From Linnemannia hyalina (Eukaryota > Mortierellomycota > Mortierellomycetes > Mortierellales > Mortierellaceae), in NCBI GenBank assembly GCA_019671135.1, contig JAHRHY010000008.1, positions 1,736,001 through 1,800,000 of the forward strand: a stretch of DNA of 64,000 bases. Reading direction: 5' to 3'. The notes beneath the pieces are model-generated. The model was not told where the DNA came from. It did not search any database and saw nothing but the letters and a program-made list of their open reading frames with translations. A program made the translations under genes and the position numbers. Each line of letters starts with the position of its first letter. The stretch's first letter is position 1. Shown here piece after piece: positions 34,811-46,167 of this stretch.

Positions 34811-37800
34811 ATGTTCCTGGACTGGATTGCCCAGCTCGGGTTGCTCAACCATGACCCAGGTAACAACTGTCAGAGGAAAGAAAGAAGAAAGGAGGACCAT
34901 GCTACTATTCTTCTAAAAAAAGGGACGTGGATAGATGTGAGTCCACATTGCAGGCAATTGAACCCTCTCCTGCATATCTCTCGTCTGGAATTCCACGAAC
35001 GAACAACAAATAAAACACGAAACAGGCTTATGTCACTCACACTGCAACTGTTCAACCCTTCCTACCCATCTTCAAAACGTGCCATTTTTTTCACCCCTGT
35101 TTGCTAACACGCGTGAACCAATGATCCTTCAATTGATAATAGTGTCCAATGTCCTGGCCCGTTTCCCGCTGAATGTCAAAAAGACAATGATCACAGAGGT
35201 CACTTCGACTCTGCTAGTCACCTCGGACTTGACTCTTCTCACCTCTATGGCTCACATGAAGTGGGCTATGGAAGTCCTTGGTCAAGGATTCGCATTACCC
35301 CTGGAAGAACTGTCGATCACTCAGGAAACAACACAGCTCTACTCTCAATGGCTCTTTGAGCCGCAGATGAGGCCAATGGCCTTCAGGCAGGCGACAGGCA
35401 CCGCTGACGAGCAGCTTCTCTATCAGGTATGGTGCTTGAGGTATCCAACGTCAAAGCAGCTGCATGAGCTATCACCAATCGCTCTTTTATTAACGATTGC
35501 ATTGTTCATTTCATAGACGATATTTCATCATTACTCGCTACTATTCCAAGTCCGGTCGACACTACCTCCATCATCAGGATCTAACAGCTCGCAGAATCAG
35601 CACCATCGCCACACCTCAACAACATTGCTCTCGACAGGACATGCAGCTTCAGCATTATCGGCATCGGCGGCGTATCATATCACTCCTACACCCCAAGTAC
35701 CCATCGGCGTTCTAATACAGCGGCACATCGAGCTCTGCAAAAAGGTTCTCACGGTCCTCACCATGGCAGGACGGCAACTCGGGAGCACCTTTTCGGAGGA
35801 GACGTGGGAGGTCCTACTCAAGGTCATCCTCGGCATTACCGACAGTCTACTCCGCGAGCAGCCCAAAACATCGGCAGCGTTGCCAGAGCACGGGAAGATG
35901 AGCGACGATCTCTGTGAGCACCTGTTGCGAGTTTTGTTTGAGCTTTGGCTTCGATCCAACATTCGCCAAGTTCGCATGTGGGATGTCCTCAAGCAGTGCT
36001 TCCAGGGCTGGATTCACCGGATACCAGTCATGCACCAATGGGCCGCCAGCTCACTCGGACTCTGTCAGCGAGTCGTCAGGCTACTTTACGGACCAGGACA
36101 GGGCACGGATGTCGTCAACTTGGCAGTGGGCGGGTACAACATCGGGCTGGATCTGCAGGCGGATTTCGCTCTTTACGCTTGGCACAGAGTTATTTACCTT
36201 CTCAAGAACCCCTCCGAGCTCGCACCCTCTCACTGCCTTGCAGCTGTCAACGGGATTGGCAAGATGGTGGAGACGTTTTTGGCCGTCGGCTATACCAACA
36301 ACCCATCGACGATCCCTGGATCTCCACCGCTACCATCAACTCCCACCGACATATTTTCGTCTTCATCACTTTCACTTTCCAACCATTCTACGCCCGCTAA
36401 CTCCAACCCCAAATCCCCGTCATCGACACCGCCCAAACCGACATCGCCAGATGGCAACACCATCATGCACATGTTTGGATCCTGGCTCTTTGAAATTGCT
36501 CTCCTCCAATTCCCAGAAGCCGACAAACCCGCACCTCCATCTCACTGGCAATCGTATCGGGCGCATGACCATGTGGAGAGCTATACCGACGCTCAAGCGT
36601 CAGCTTTTGGAGTGTTGTGCAGGATATTCAGCAAGCGACAACCGACTTCAAGACCTTTTCTTCGCATTTACACAGAACGGTTTTATGAGGCGCTCTCGAT
36701 CGGACTTCGCAGCGAGTCATCTCTTCCAACCATCCTGGCGCATTCGACTGAACTCTTCACCAGCGAACTGGAAGGCGTGAGGATGATGGTTCCCGACTTT
36801 GTGATTGGTATTCGGATGGCAATGAGTGGCAAGATTCGAGTGACGACTGGATATCAGAGCCAGGAGAAGCAGAAGCAAGTTCTGGAGGATTTGCACCTTG
36901 CGGCCTTGAAAGTCGCTGGTTGTATCATGTGTCTGCCCAACCACTTTGAAAAAGTTGAGCTCAAGGAAGACTGGAACCAAGGACTCTCCAAATCAGCCAA
37001 CATTGGATTCGAGGGCAAGGGCGCGCGTGAGGACAAGGAAATCTTGGCCCAGCTGGTATGATGAGTTCTTGTGATAGCTGGGCATAATGTTTTGTTCTTT
37101 GTCTTTGTCACGTAACTAAACGTACATTTTTCCTATTCATTTCTGTTCACAGATTAGAGTCCTTTACACAGCAGATTCTCCTGCGGATGGTTCTATTCCG
37201 GCATCAAAGCGATTCACGACTCTAAAGTATTACATTCTGGAGATGCTGCTGAACTGCTTGGAGACAGAGACGTCGTCGTTCAACTTGCGGTATCTGCTTC
37301 ACCTGATCGAGGTCTATGTCTTTGAAGATGTCGCGTTCTGTCCAGGATTGGTCGGTGTCGTCGTCAAGACCATCCAAGAAAAGGTAACAAACGCGAAGTT
37401 ACTATTTTCAATTGTGCTTCGATATTGTCAAAGAATATATCTCAGAGTTCTCACCATTGTGCACATTTACCTTCATACTATTAGATCGTGAGCATTCAGG
37501 TTCCCGTTGAGGTGGCGCTCTCTGCGTTCGATGTCCTTGTTGGATGCGCTGGACTTTACGAACATGTGCGGCGGGATAGCAAGGTAACTTTTTTTCTCTT
37601 CGCTATTGTGTTAACAAAAAATAATAAGTTTTGGTGACAAAAATTTCTTACAGGTTGCAATCACGTACTTTCGATGTTATAGAGCTGCGCGCGTGAGTTA
37701 GTGTTGGCGCTGTGCAGATATGTGGATGCTCTCCTAGCAAATCACGGACAACTGCCAACAACCCATCTCTTGGTAGTCCGTGCCTATGAGTGTATGCTGC

Positions 37801-40011
37801 AGTGGATCTTAGCAGGACAGTGGATCGTGGGCGACCAAGATTGTCATCTTGCAGTGATCAGCTCCATTGCCGCCGGAATCCACATCATTGAACGCGTGGA
37901 GGAGTACGAAGCATCTGTCGTCCCTCCTAAACCGCAGCAGGAAAAAAGACGATGGGGAGGAGGCGCTGCTGGAAATGCCATGATTTCGGCTGTTGGAGCT
38001 CCTCTGTCATTGACAAAGCCATCGACCAGTGGCGCCGCCAAGCTGTTCCAGGTCAACAACAAATACCCAGGGCCAATCAAGATCCTCAGTCAGGAATTGA
38101 AAAAGGACAAGGAGAGCCGCAAGAACCGATCGGCCAGCTCATCGATTTCAGGACAGGTCAAGGCGTCTCGCCCTGACCTTACGGCAATCCAGCATGCTGC
38201 AGAGATGACAATGACCGTGTTCTCGAATCAGCTCAGCCATTTCCCAGTCTGGACTGACGACATTGGACCGAGCCGGATGTCGACCATGTGGAACGATATT
38301 GCGATGAATCGAACGAGTTTGGTCAACATCAAGGAGAACGCGGACTTTGCGTCACTGGACCTGCAGCAGCGTCACCTCCATCACCATCTTTCCACTGAAG
38401 CTGGTGGTTCCATGGGTCCAGCTCGGTACTTTTTGCTGGACAGGCGCATCATCCTCGGTTGTTGCGAGGTGTCACAACTTCCCGCCAGCCACCGCGACTC
38501 TGGAAGCTTTGTGGACGATCGTGGGCCGTTTGTTGTGGTCACCATGCGAGACTCCAATGGCAAGAACTCTTGGAAGTTGCGAGTGAGTAACAAGGTCACC
38601 CACAACGGTATCAAGAAGAGCACACGCGTGGAGGGAGATTGCGATGGACATCACGGACTCAAGGAACAGAATGGACACGTCGACCCAGCGGGTGCTCAGG
38701 ATGAAGAGGCCGACACGATTGCTTATGGTCAGAGACTTCGCGTTATGGCTATCGAGGCTGCGGATGAAGCAGGGATTGGACTGAAGCAGTATGTGCGTGC
38801 TACCAAGAGCTTGACGAACCCCAAGGTCACAGTCGATCAACCAGAGACACTCAGAGCAGAGGCAGTGCCCAAGTCGGCCTTTGACGAAGGAGAACTGGAA
38901 GTACCCCCATCATCCCAGCAGGCCACCCAAGCTTCAGGGTAAGACACATTCATGTTCATTTTCTATGTAATAGGGACTACAGTATGCAACAAAGCACTAA
39001 CTCTGCTGGTATTTTTATGTTGACGCGATAGGTCTCATGTGTTCAGAATATTAATGGCGCAGATGGGATACCTTTCCTTGGAGAACCGCTCACGCATCAT
39101 GCCGCTGCGCCTCTCAGAGCGACTTTTAGCAGAGCTGCAGTTCCTCGACGGCCTCAAAGAGTAAGTACCTCATTATCAGTCTCCTTATTGCTGCTTTACT
39201 AAATTATTTCTTTTCTATTTCAACTGCCACTAATGCTACTGTTATTTATCATTTGAACTGTAATAGGAGAGACTGTATGGGCGTGAGTGTTTATTTTGCA
39301 CAGTCTGGAGACATTGGTTACGATGAGTTGATTCATGGATCGCCAGCAGGCTTGTCCAAGGACTTTTCGCGGTTCCTCGACTGCCTTGGATGGCCGATTC
39401 AGACTGAGACGCATTCAGGATACCTAGGTCAACTCAACAAGGACGTCTGCCATACAACACCCTATTTCGCGGACCGCAACTGTGAGGTCATTTTTCATGT
39501 CCCCTACCTGATGCGTCCATCAAGCACCGAAGTTCCGTACCTGCAGGACCATCGACTTGTCGACCAATTCCGGTCGGTGACGATGCATGACCAAGTAGCG
39601 GTTGTCTGGGTTGAGGACCGGGAGCGGATGGTCAACTTGTTGCCGTTGATTGACCAGAACGTTATGGTGTTTATCTTGATCCACCCGCTGGAGGGCGATT
39701 CTGCGGGAGGGCTATTCTGGATCCGAATTTTAATCCAAGGGTCTCATACGACAGCGGGGTCAGTCCGACTGGCGGCCAACCCGTTGATGATTGGACCCTT
39801 AGCGGATGGGATGCTTGTGTCGCGACACGCGTTGGGCAGTCTAGTCCGCAACACGGCCATATCTGCGGACAAGGCATGTCGACTGATGGGTGACTTTTTC
39901 ACGGAGCCGAGTGCGGTGCGTGCGAGGTATATCCAGGAAGTGCTGCAGACACATCAATCTGAGGAGCCGGACAGTATTTCCGAGTTCTATCGAACCATGT
40001 TTGCGACGTAG
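34811..40011 (+). CDS. Ral GTPase-activating protein beta-subunit-like, 1443 aa
   Basis: Eight exons join in phase: 34811-34859, 35143-35426, 35517-37055, 37153-37383, 37485-37583, 37683-38938, 39032-39160, 39267-40011. For exon 6 only the acceptor at 37680-37682 keeps the frame; it gives SCARELVLALCRYVDALL. The N-terminal part (LARFPLNVKK, KWAMEVLGQGFALPLEE) and the long helical middle (ELWLRSNIRQVRMWDVLKQC) match RALGAPB. The C-terminal 250 residues are the Rap/RalGAP domain: DIGYDELIHGSPAGLSKDF, FLDCLGWPIQTETHSGYLG, TTPYFADRNCEVIFHVPY. Where catalytic GAPs carry the Asn thumb, this protein reads VVWVEDRERM, so it is probably the non-catalytic beta-type scaffold. RalGAP complexes restrain Ral/Rheb-type GTPases. 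The partner alpha subunit is not in the window. Confidence 0.9.
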
Positions 40012-40752
40012 GAGAGGGGAGAGTAGAGCGCGAGGCTTATTTTGATCGATCGTTTTGATATTTTTATACCACCTAAAAGAACTTTCCATGTACAACCCTT
40101 ACATCTTTTTTTTTCTAATTCTTTCTGACCATAATAAACTTTTCCTTGTTCTTTCCAAAAAAAAAAAAACGCGTTTTGATGACGGTACCTGCTTGACCAC
40201 GTGCTTGGCTACCGAAGAAGTGCGACTTTGATCGGTCAATAGCTCTTCTCTTCATGTTGCAAAAATACACAAACGTTCATTTACCCATTCGCAACTCTAC
40301 CCCAAAACCCCGCCACCAATATCGCGACTTCCATTCACCACGTGTCCTGTTTTTCTCGCTTGATAGGAATAGTGGTGGTGCATAACAGAGTAGTAACAAA
40401 AGATATGACAGAAGTCCAAGTCATCAAAAGGCTTCCGCGGATTGATGCTCTATTCAGCATAATAGCAAAGAGGTAGTGGGTTGAGTCAGTAAAGACAAAT
40501 GGAGACGAGCTGGTCCCTGAGCGTCCCTGGATTTATTTTGCAACACTAACAAAATTGCAGCGCCGCATCCCCCAGCCACACGCCGCTTTTACTCCTCGCC
40601 CTCGTTCTATTTTATGCTCTTTTTGCCTTCCTCATCCACTCGCCATCACCACCACCATCTCTCGCAACAGCTACATTCGTTCTCTACATCACCGCTCACA
40701 AAAAAAAAAGTCCATCCTCTTTCACACCCCGACAGTCGATTGTCACACAGCT
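40012..40752. other. intergenic, RalGAP 3' flank and upstream region of second Sel1 gene
   Basis: AATAAA near 40134 is a likely RalGAP poly-A signal, followed by an A13 run at 40157. CACGTG lies at 40198-40203. 40560-40740 is C-rich leader. No gene seen. Confidence 0.5.
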
Positions 40753-43010
40753 ATGGACCACAACGACCCGCACGAAGAAGAGCCCCTCCAGACAGTTCGG
40801 CCGGTGCACAAGAACAACCTGTTCCCCACTCTCTACGCACCCGTCGCCCACGTTGTCATCAATTCTGACCCCAGCAATGGCAAGAAAATCATCCTCTGGG
40901 AGGATATCCTGCAGGCGTTCAAGGATGCATCTCACCCTAGACATGGCACCAAGATCCTACCGTTTCTGAAGAGCTGTGACTTCAAATGGTATATATATGT
41001 CTCTAAATACTAGCTGAAAGCGCTGCTTGAACTCAATTGCTATTTGACTATGTATTCTCACCTTTTATCATACTTTTATTTTTTGTTTCCTACGACAGTC
41101 TCGAACCCCTTCGTTTCAATGCCGTCCCAAACGATATCATAGACATTGTGGTCGATGGCCAGTTCACCTCCACAGACCCGCCTCCAGTCCAGTCTACATT
41201 TGACGAGATTGCAAGTCAAGCCTCACAATACCCAAAATATGACCCTCTCGACTCACTACGCCCCCCAAATGCTCTGCGGGATCCGAGGACGCTTTCTTCA
41301 TCAAGCACCTACTCGTATGAAATCCCCAATTACAGGACAATGCCCACCCCGTCGTTCTGGAACCAGATGCAGGCGCCTACTCAGCTTACTCAGCATACAC
41401 GAGTGCCTTATCATCAACCCCGGGCTACACCTTCTCATCCCCCTGCCTCACGTCCTCCTGCTTCGCGTCCTCCTACTTCTCGACCTGCCCCAACACCTAA
41501 ACCCCGGCCTCGCATGGACGCCAAAGAAGCGTTCAGGAGGATCATTCTCCACATCGACTTGGTTGCACTCGAGGAGAAGGGCGAGGGTACGCCAGAGGAG
41601 TTTACAAAGGCGCTGGAATGCTACTTGAAGGAAGTTTGTCGTGGCCACGGGCACGCACATCTGAGTGTGGGTGAACTCTTTGCCCAAGGTAAAGACGTTG
41701 TGCTAGACGAGTCCAGAGCGTTCGAGTGGTACCTAAAGGCGGCTTATCAAGGCAATGCCGTTGCCCAGCGCAAGATCTCTCGTCTCATCTTGTAAGTTGA
41801 CATTTATACACATGTTTTTTTTAACAAGATTTTGTGCATTGACACAGTGTAAAATATTAATTACAGTTGCATTTATTAAACTTGATTTAGTAACCAGCCC
41901 AATCGCTCGGCTGCAGCTCCTGAGGCCATCTTGGGCAGTTCCGGCAAAGATTCGTCAACGGATTCGAATGCCATGTCCTGTGCAGAGACCTATATGGAGG
42001 CTCAGAGCACGCCGGCAGAGATATGTGTGGAAACGCCTTTGGCGAGACAGGAAACGGCTGTAGAGACTCAAGACCCAACCGTAATGACACAAGAGGAATC
42101 CCCTAATGATACGTCTGCAACGACTCAGGACACGACAGATGAGACGCTTATTGACACATCTACTGAGACAGACACAAAATGGGAGCAGTCATCTCAAATG
42201 TCAGACGATGACTTTATCGACATGTTGCCAGTGCACCCCGACCAGGCTGACGACGAAGATGTTGCTACTCCTACGCCCAGCACATGTACGCCTACAACCA
42301 GCGCTCCCACAGTCATCCCCCCCAAAGCCAGCGCTCCAGTTGCTAGAGCGCCTCAATCCTATGGTCTGGACGAATGTGACTTGCCAACGCCAGCTCAGAA
42401 CCCAGTCAAGAATGAAAATCCTAGTCCTCCTCAACTCAACACTAACAGCTTTGAGCAGACCCTTGCCAACGCAGAATACGGCGACACAGAGGCTCAAGTC
42501 AGGCTGGGGCTGATGTACATGCAGGCAGATGATCGTGGCCAGTACGAACACGCAGTAAGATGGTTCTTCAAGGCGGCTCTTCGAGGAGACTCAGAGGGCC
42601 AGCGTCATGTAGGCGAGATGTTCATGAAGGGACTGGGCGTGCCGCAGGACTACAAGGCAGCGATGTACTGGTTGAACGAGGCAGCTGAACAAGGGAACGG
42701 CAATGCTCAATTCCTGATTGGAAATCTGTACGGCGCGGGCCAGGGGGTGCCCAAGAATTACTTTCTGGCAAGGGCATGGTACCTCAGGGCGGCCAATTTA
42801 GGACATGTCGAGGCCCAGAACATGATGGGGTTCCAGCATGAGATGGGGTTAGAGATGCCTAGTAACCTGGGGTTGGCGTTGGAGTGGTACGTCAAGGCTG
42901 CGCGGCAGGGGCATGTTGGAGCAAAGGAGAGCGCTGCCAAGCTGAGGAAGGATGAGCAGCTCAAGAGCAAGCGTTCGTTTCGGGGCGCGTTACGGAAGAT
43001 ATTTTCGTAG
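40753..43010 (+). CDS. Sel1-like repeat (HCP-like) protein, 682 aa
   Basis: Exons 40753-40988, 41099-41791 and 41891-43010 join in phase (TG+T, TT+T). The first intron sits at the same place and phase as in the 21876-23364 gene, inside the shared N-terminal module: HVVINSDPSNGKKIILWED, ILPFLKSCDFKC, LEPLRFNAVPNDIIDIVVD. Two separate Sel1-repeat blocks occur: a short one in exon 2 (about EEKGEGTPEEFTKALECYL and SRAFEWYLKAAYQGNAVAQ), and five repeats in exon 3 (AQVRLGLMYMQADD, AVRWFFKAALRGDSEGQ, GLGVPQDYKAAMYWL, GNAQFLIGNLYGAGQGV, ALEWYVKAARQGHVGA). Between them is an acidic Thr/Ser-rich linker of ~180 residues. The tail is basic (KSKRSFRGALRKIFS). No enzymatic domain; probably a scaffold. Function unknown. 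Confidence 0.9.
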
Positions 43011-43036
43011 TGCGTTACGGAAGATATTTTCGTAGT
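42987..43036. repeat. 25-bp perfect tandem duplication across the stop codon
   Basis: The 25-mer starting gcgttacggaagatatt occurs at 42987-43011 and again at 43012-43036. The first copy encodes the last codons and TAG stop of the Sel1 gene; the second is 3' UTR. It is a recent slippage or repair duplication with no coding effect. Confidence 0.95.
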
Positions 43037-43106
43037 GGTGTAGCGTAGTGTTTTCCTTTTTTTTTTCATTTTGTTCAGATACAGTTTGAATCATACCCAG
43101 GAATCA

Positions 43107-43113
43107 TATAAAA
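43107..43113 (+). promoter_or_regulatory. TATA box before the 239-aa unknown ORF
   Basis: TATAAAA 115 bp upstream of ATG 43228 supports transcription of the following single-exon gene. Confidence 0.55.
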
Positions 43114-43227
43114 AGTAACTTTGACTAGTAACGTATGATTGCTCATAGCCGGAGACAAACGTGGGACTGAAGACAGCTGACAAATGCACCTTAGTGATGA
43201 GTGACGTTTGTGAATGAGAACTAAAAG

Positions 43228-43947
43228 ATGGAGGAAAGTGTGGGTGATGAGGACAACTCTTCCTTCACAACTTACACTTCAACTACTCTCCACTTTCCTC
43301 ATTATGAACTCCAGCAGCAACAACAATGGTTCCATTCCTTCATCTTCAAGCCCTGCATCCTAAAGGATGAGAAGCCCCTCAACGACATCACCAACACTGT
43401 TTTGTCTTCCTCTCCTCCCAGAGGCTCGGCTTCTCCTACTGTCGCCGGATCACCTCGTCTCCCAGCTCCGCTTGCTACTCCCATGATCAAGAAGGTATCT
43501 TTTGTCTCCGAGGATAGTCCTCACGCGTCGGCTCCTGCTGAGCCTTACCACATCGACACTTATCGGTTCGACATGTGGCAGCAGTGGCGTAGAGCGGTGA
43601 AAGTTTTAAACGACTTGGAACCTCAGCTCTCCAACCAGTACTTGGTTCCCGAGGTGCATTCGCAATACTATCACCACTACGAGCGAGTGTGTGAGCGTGA
43701 GCGTGTTTTTTTTGCTGAGCTGAGTCGGCTGACCGTGCCCTCTCCTGGCCCACCCTTGCACGCCTGTCCCAATCTGTTGGCGATTCAAGCTGACAGGCGT
43801 GACACCCAGGCAGCTATCGATGCCGCCTGGAATGCTTTTAACACGACTCAGCTAGCTGCTTGGCGCTCTTTTCAGGAGTCACAGCGTGCAAGTAGCGATG
43901 CATATAGCAAGGCCACGGAGATGTGGGAACGACAACTGAAGAAGTAG
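43228..43947 (+). CDS. unknown single-exon protein, 239 aa
   Basis: From ATG 43228 to TAG 43945-43947 without intron. I do not recognise the family. The first ~95 residues are low complexity (QQQQQ, Ser/Pro-rich). After position 100 the composition is that of a folded helical protein: IDTYRFDMWQQWRRAVKVL, HSQYYHHYERVCERERVFF, AAIDAAWNAFNTTQLAAW, YSKATEMWERQLKK. Trp and Arg/Glu are regularly spaced, suggesting coiled-coil helices. It has a TATA box. It ends 245 bp before, and in opposite orientation to, the end of the chromovirus pol, so it could be a host gene beside the element or an antisense ORF of the element. Coding potential is fair. Confidence 0.6.
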   Translation: MEESVGDEDNSSFTTYTSTTLHFPHYELQQQQQWFHSFIFKPCILKDEKPLNDITNTVLSSSPPRGSASPTVAGSPRLPAPLATPMIKKVSFVSEDSPHASAPAEPYHIDTYRFDMWQQWRRAVKVLNDLEPQLSNQYLVPEVHSQYYHHYERVCERERVFFAELSRLTVPSPGPPLHACPNLLAIQADRRDTQAAIDAAWNAFNTTQLAAWRSFQESQRASSDAYSKATEMWERQLKK

Positions 43948-44191
43948 CAGAGTAGATAGAGTAGAACTAGATAGCTTATTATTAAAAGCAAGCGAAGGCT
44001 TAGTTTTTGTTGCGTTTTGATTTCCGCAAGCCTTGATTCTGAGATGAGGAGGGAATGTGAGAGGGCATGGCACCATCGGTAGCCAGCCTTTTTCTTTTGT
44101 TCGTCGTGCCTTTATTTTTGTTATCGTCTTGTCTTTCGTGGGACACATTGTCCAGGACATATGGAGGAAGCAACTGCTTTCTCAGCTGACG

Positions 44192-44380
44192 TCAATAGTT
44201 ACGTACTATTTGGATATCGTCAAAGTTTGTAAAAGAAATCCAGCTATTGTGTTCAGGACCATACCCTTTCCAACGCACATAGTAGTGATACATATGAGGA
44301 TTTTTCTCGTCTTGTGTATGATCGAGAATGGCTTCAACTTCATACGATTCTGATGTAGCGTCTGAATTTGAACTTTTCTT
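44192..44380 (-). pseudogene. chromodomain at the end of chromovirus integrase
   Basis: In a frame different from the integrase tail the minus strand reads YEVEAILDHTQDEKNPHM, then YYVRWKGYGPEHNSW and a TGA stop at about 44192. V-E-x-I-L and Y-x-V-R-W-K-G-Y-x-x-x-x-x-S-W are chromodomain hallmarks. In chromoviruses this domain steers integration to histone marks. Here it is separated by a frameshift. Confidence 0.88.
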
Positions 44381-44389
44381 CCTTCACTA

Positions 44390-45479
44390 GCAGCAGGGAA
44401 CTGTGAGCTGCGTTGCCCATAGTACTTCAACTGAGAAGGAGCATAGCGACGTGAAAGTGGTGAACCTGTGCCATCAAGTAAGATATATGAATTATCATGA
44501 TATATATCACCAATCATGAAAGGGCCTTCAAACTTTGGAGCCGTAGTTCCTTCGGTGCGTTCATCTCTTGCCATGACCATGGTACCATTCTCATAATTAA
44601 CAAGCTTGTGTGTCTTGTTGAACCTGGCTACCATTTTTTCTTGCTTTTCCTTGCTCATTTCCGATATCGCTGGATAAACCAACTGAGTCAGGTATCGTAG
44701 CCTTGTTTCAATATCTTCGTCGGTAAGCAGATTGCTTTCCGTGCCATTGTGATCACTTGGGCGATGGAAAGGACGACCAAAAAAAACAGGCTGAATGGCG
44801 AAGAGTTATGGAGACTCGACACACGTGCACTGATCTGCAACTGTACAGCTGGCAGATGTCGATCCCAATCCGTAGGATTTTCTTGCACCATTTTTCTCAG
44901 CATGCTTTTGACGTTCTGAACGGATCTTTCGGCAACACCATTGGAGCGAGGATGATAATGAGTGCAGAGATGATGTTCTACTTTCAATTTTGATAGGACT
45001 TCCTGGAGTAATTTGTTTGAAAACTCTCCACCATTATCACCTTGAATAATTTTAGGAAAGCCTATGAAGCAGAACATATCAAAAAGAAGACGAGCTACAC
45101 CAGCAACAGTCTTGTCTTTTAACGCATGGGGGAATACAAAGCGAGTGCATACATCTACGACGATAAGAATGTGCACGTCGTCTCTGTTGGAAGGTTCCAA
45201 ACCAACGGCCAGATCAATAGCTAGATGCTCTTCAGGCATGGTTGCATGAATAGCTCGCATGGGATGATAACCCCTTTTAGCAAGGTTAACCCTTTGGCAA
45301 GTGATGCAGGTTTTAACATATTCACTGCAATCCTTTTGCATGTTGTTCCATTTGATGCCGCGTTCATACAATTCTTGAATCATGGCATGATGACCATAGT
45401 GACCGAATGCGTGAACTTCAGTAAGTAGTTCTTTCCTTTCTTCAGGAGAAGGCACGTAATATTCGGTGTCACCCATCAT
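44390..45479 (-). pseudogene. chromovirus integrase
   Basis: Zinc-binding HHCC part: HAFGHYGHHAM and KTCITCQRVN. Catalytic core: HLAIDLAVGLE (D), IQGDNGGEFSNKLLQEVLS (D) and SNGVAERSVQNVKSML (E), so the DDE triad is present. A frameshift at an A-run (about 44775) then leads into the C-terminal region KEKQEKMVARFNKTHKLV and DIYHDNSYILLDGTGSPLS. Single-frame translation is not possible. Confidence 0.92.
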
Positions 45480-45562
45480 GTTTTGGACGAAAGAGCATTG
45501 GATTGTGCCTGCAAGACTCTTTGTGGTAAATTAGAGCTGCCCATGGAGGGCGACGATTGCAA

Positions 45563-46140
45563 TTATTCATTCGAATGAGAAACACTCATAATATTAGAAG
45601 AGGTTTTCGTTACTCTTGTATGTTGACTGGCCATGCTTTGAGTCACTTGTTTATGATGATCACCCTTTAGAACACTCTCGGGAAATGCTCGAGAAAGAGT
45701 GTCAGGAATAATATTGAGGATGCCTGGACGATAGACAATATTGATCGTGAACCGCAAAAAGGTCTCCTTCCACTCAGCCAACATCTGATTGGAGAAGGAT
45801 TTTTGACTGGTAAGAAAAGTCAACGGTTTGTGATCGGTAAGTAAAGTGAACTCACGTCCCATCAAATAATAATGGAAACGTCGCAGAGCAAAAATAACAG
45901 CCAGCAATTCCTTTTTGTATGCAGGATAATTTTTCTCGTGATTGTGCATAAAGCACGAGATTGGAACGCAATGTACCTGGTCTGACCAGACACAAACTCA
46001 CCATTGGGCGATTGGTACAGAACTGCAGCGATGCCCACATTGGATGCATCGATTGCCACGTAGAAGGCGAGAGTAAAATTGGGGAATGATATGATAGGAG
46101 CCTTGGCAATCAGTTCCAGGAAAGCTTTGAAACATTCCAT
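45563..46140 (-). pseudogene. chromovirus RNase H domain, frameshifted
   Basis: First frame: AFLELIAKAPIISFPNF and FYVAIDASNVGIAAVLYQ (RNase H Asp in IDAS). A frameshift near 45900-45950 moves into the frame with NYPAYKKELLAVIFALRRF (Glu), MGREFTLLTDHKPLTFL (TDHK) and the end LNIIPDTLSRA. All landmarks of Ty3/Gypsy RNase H are present but split over two frames. Confidence 0.9.
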
Positions 46141-46167
46141 CTCTAGAGGGTCAAGAATGAAAATCCC

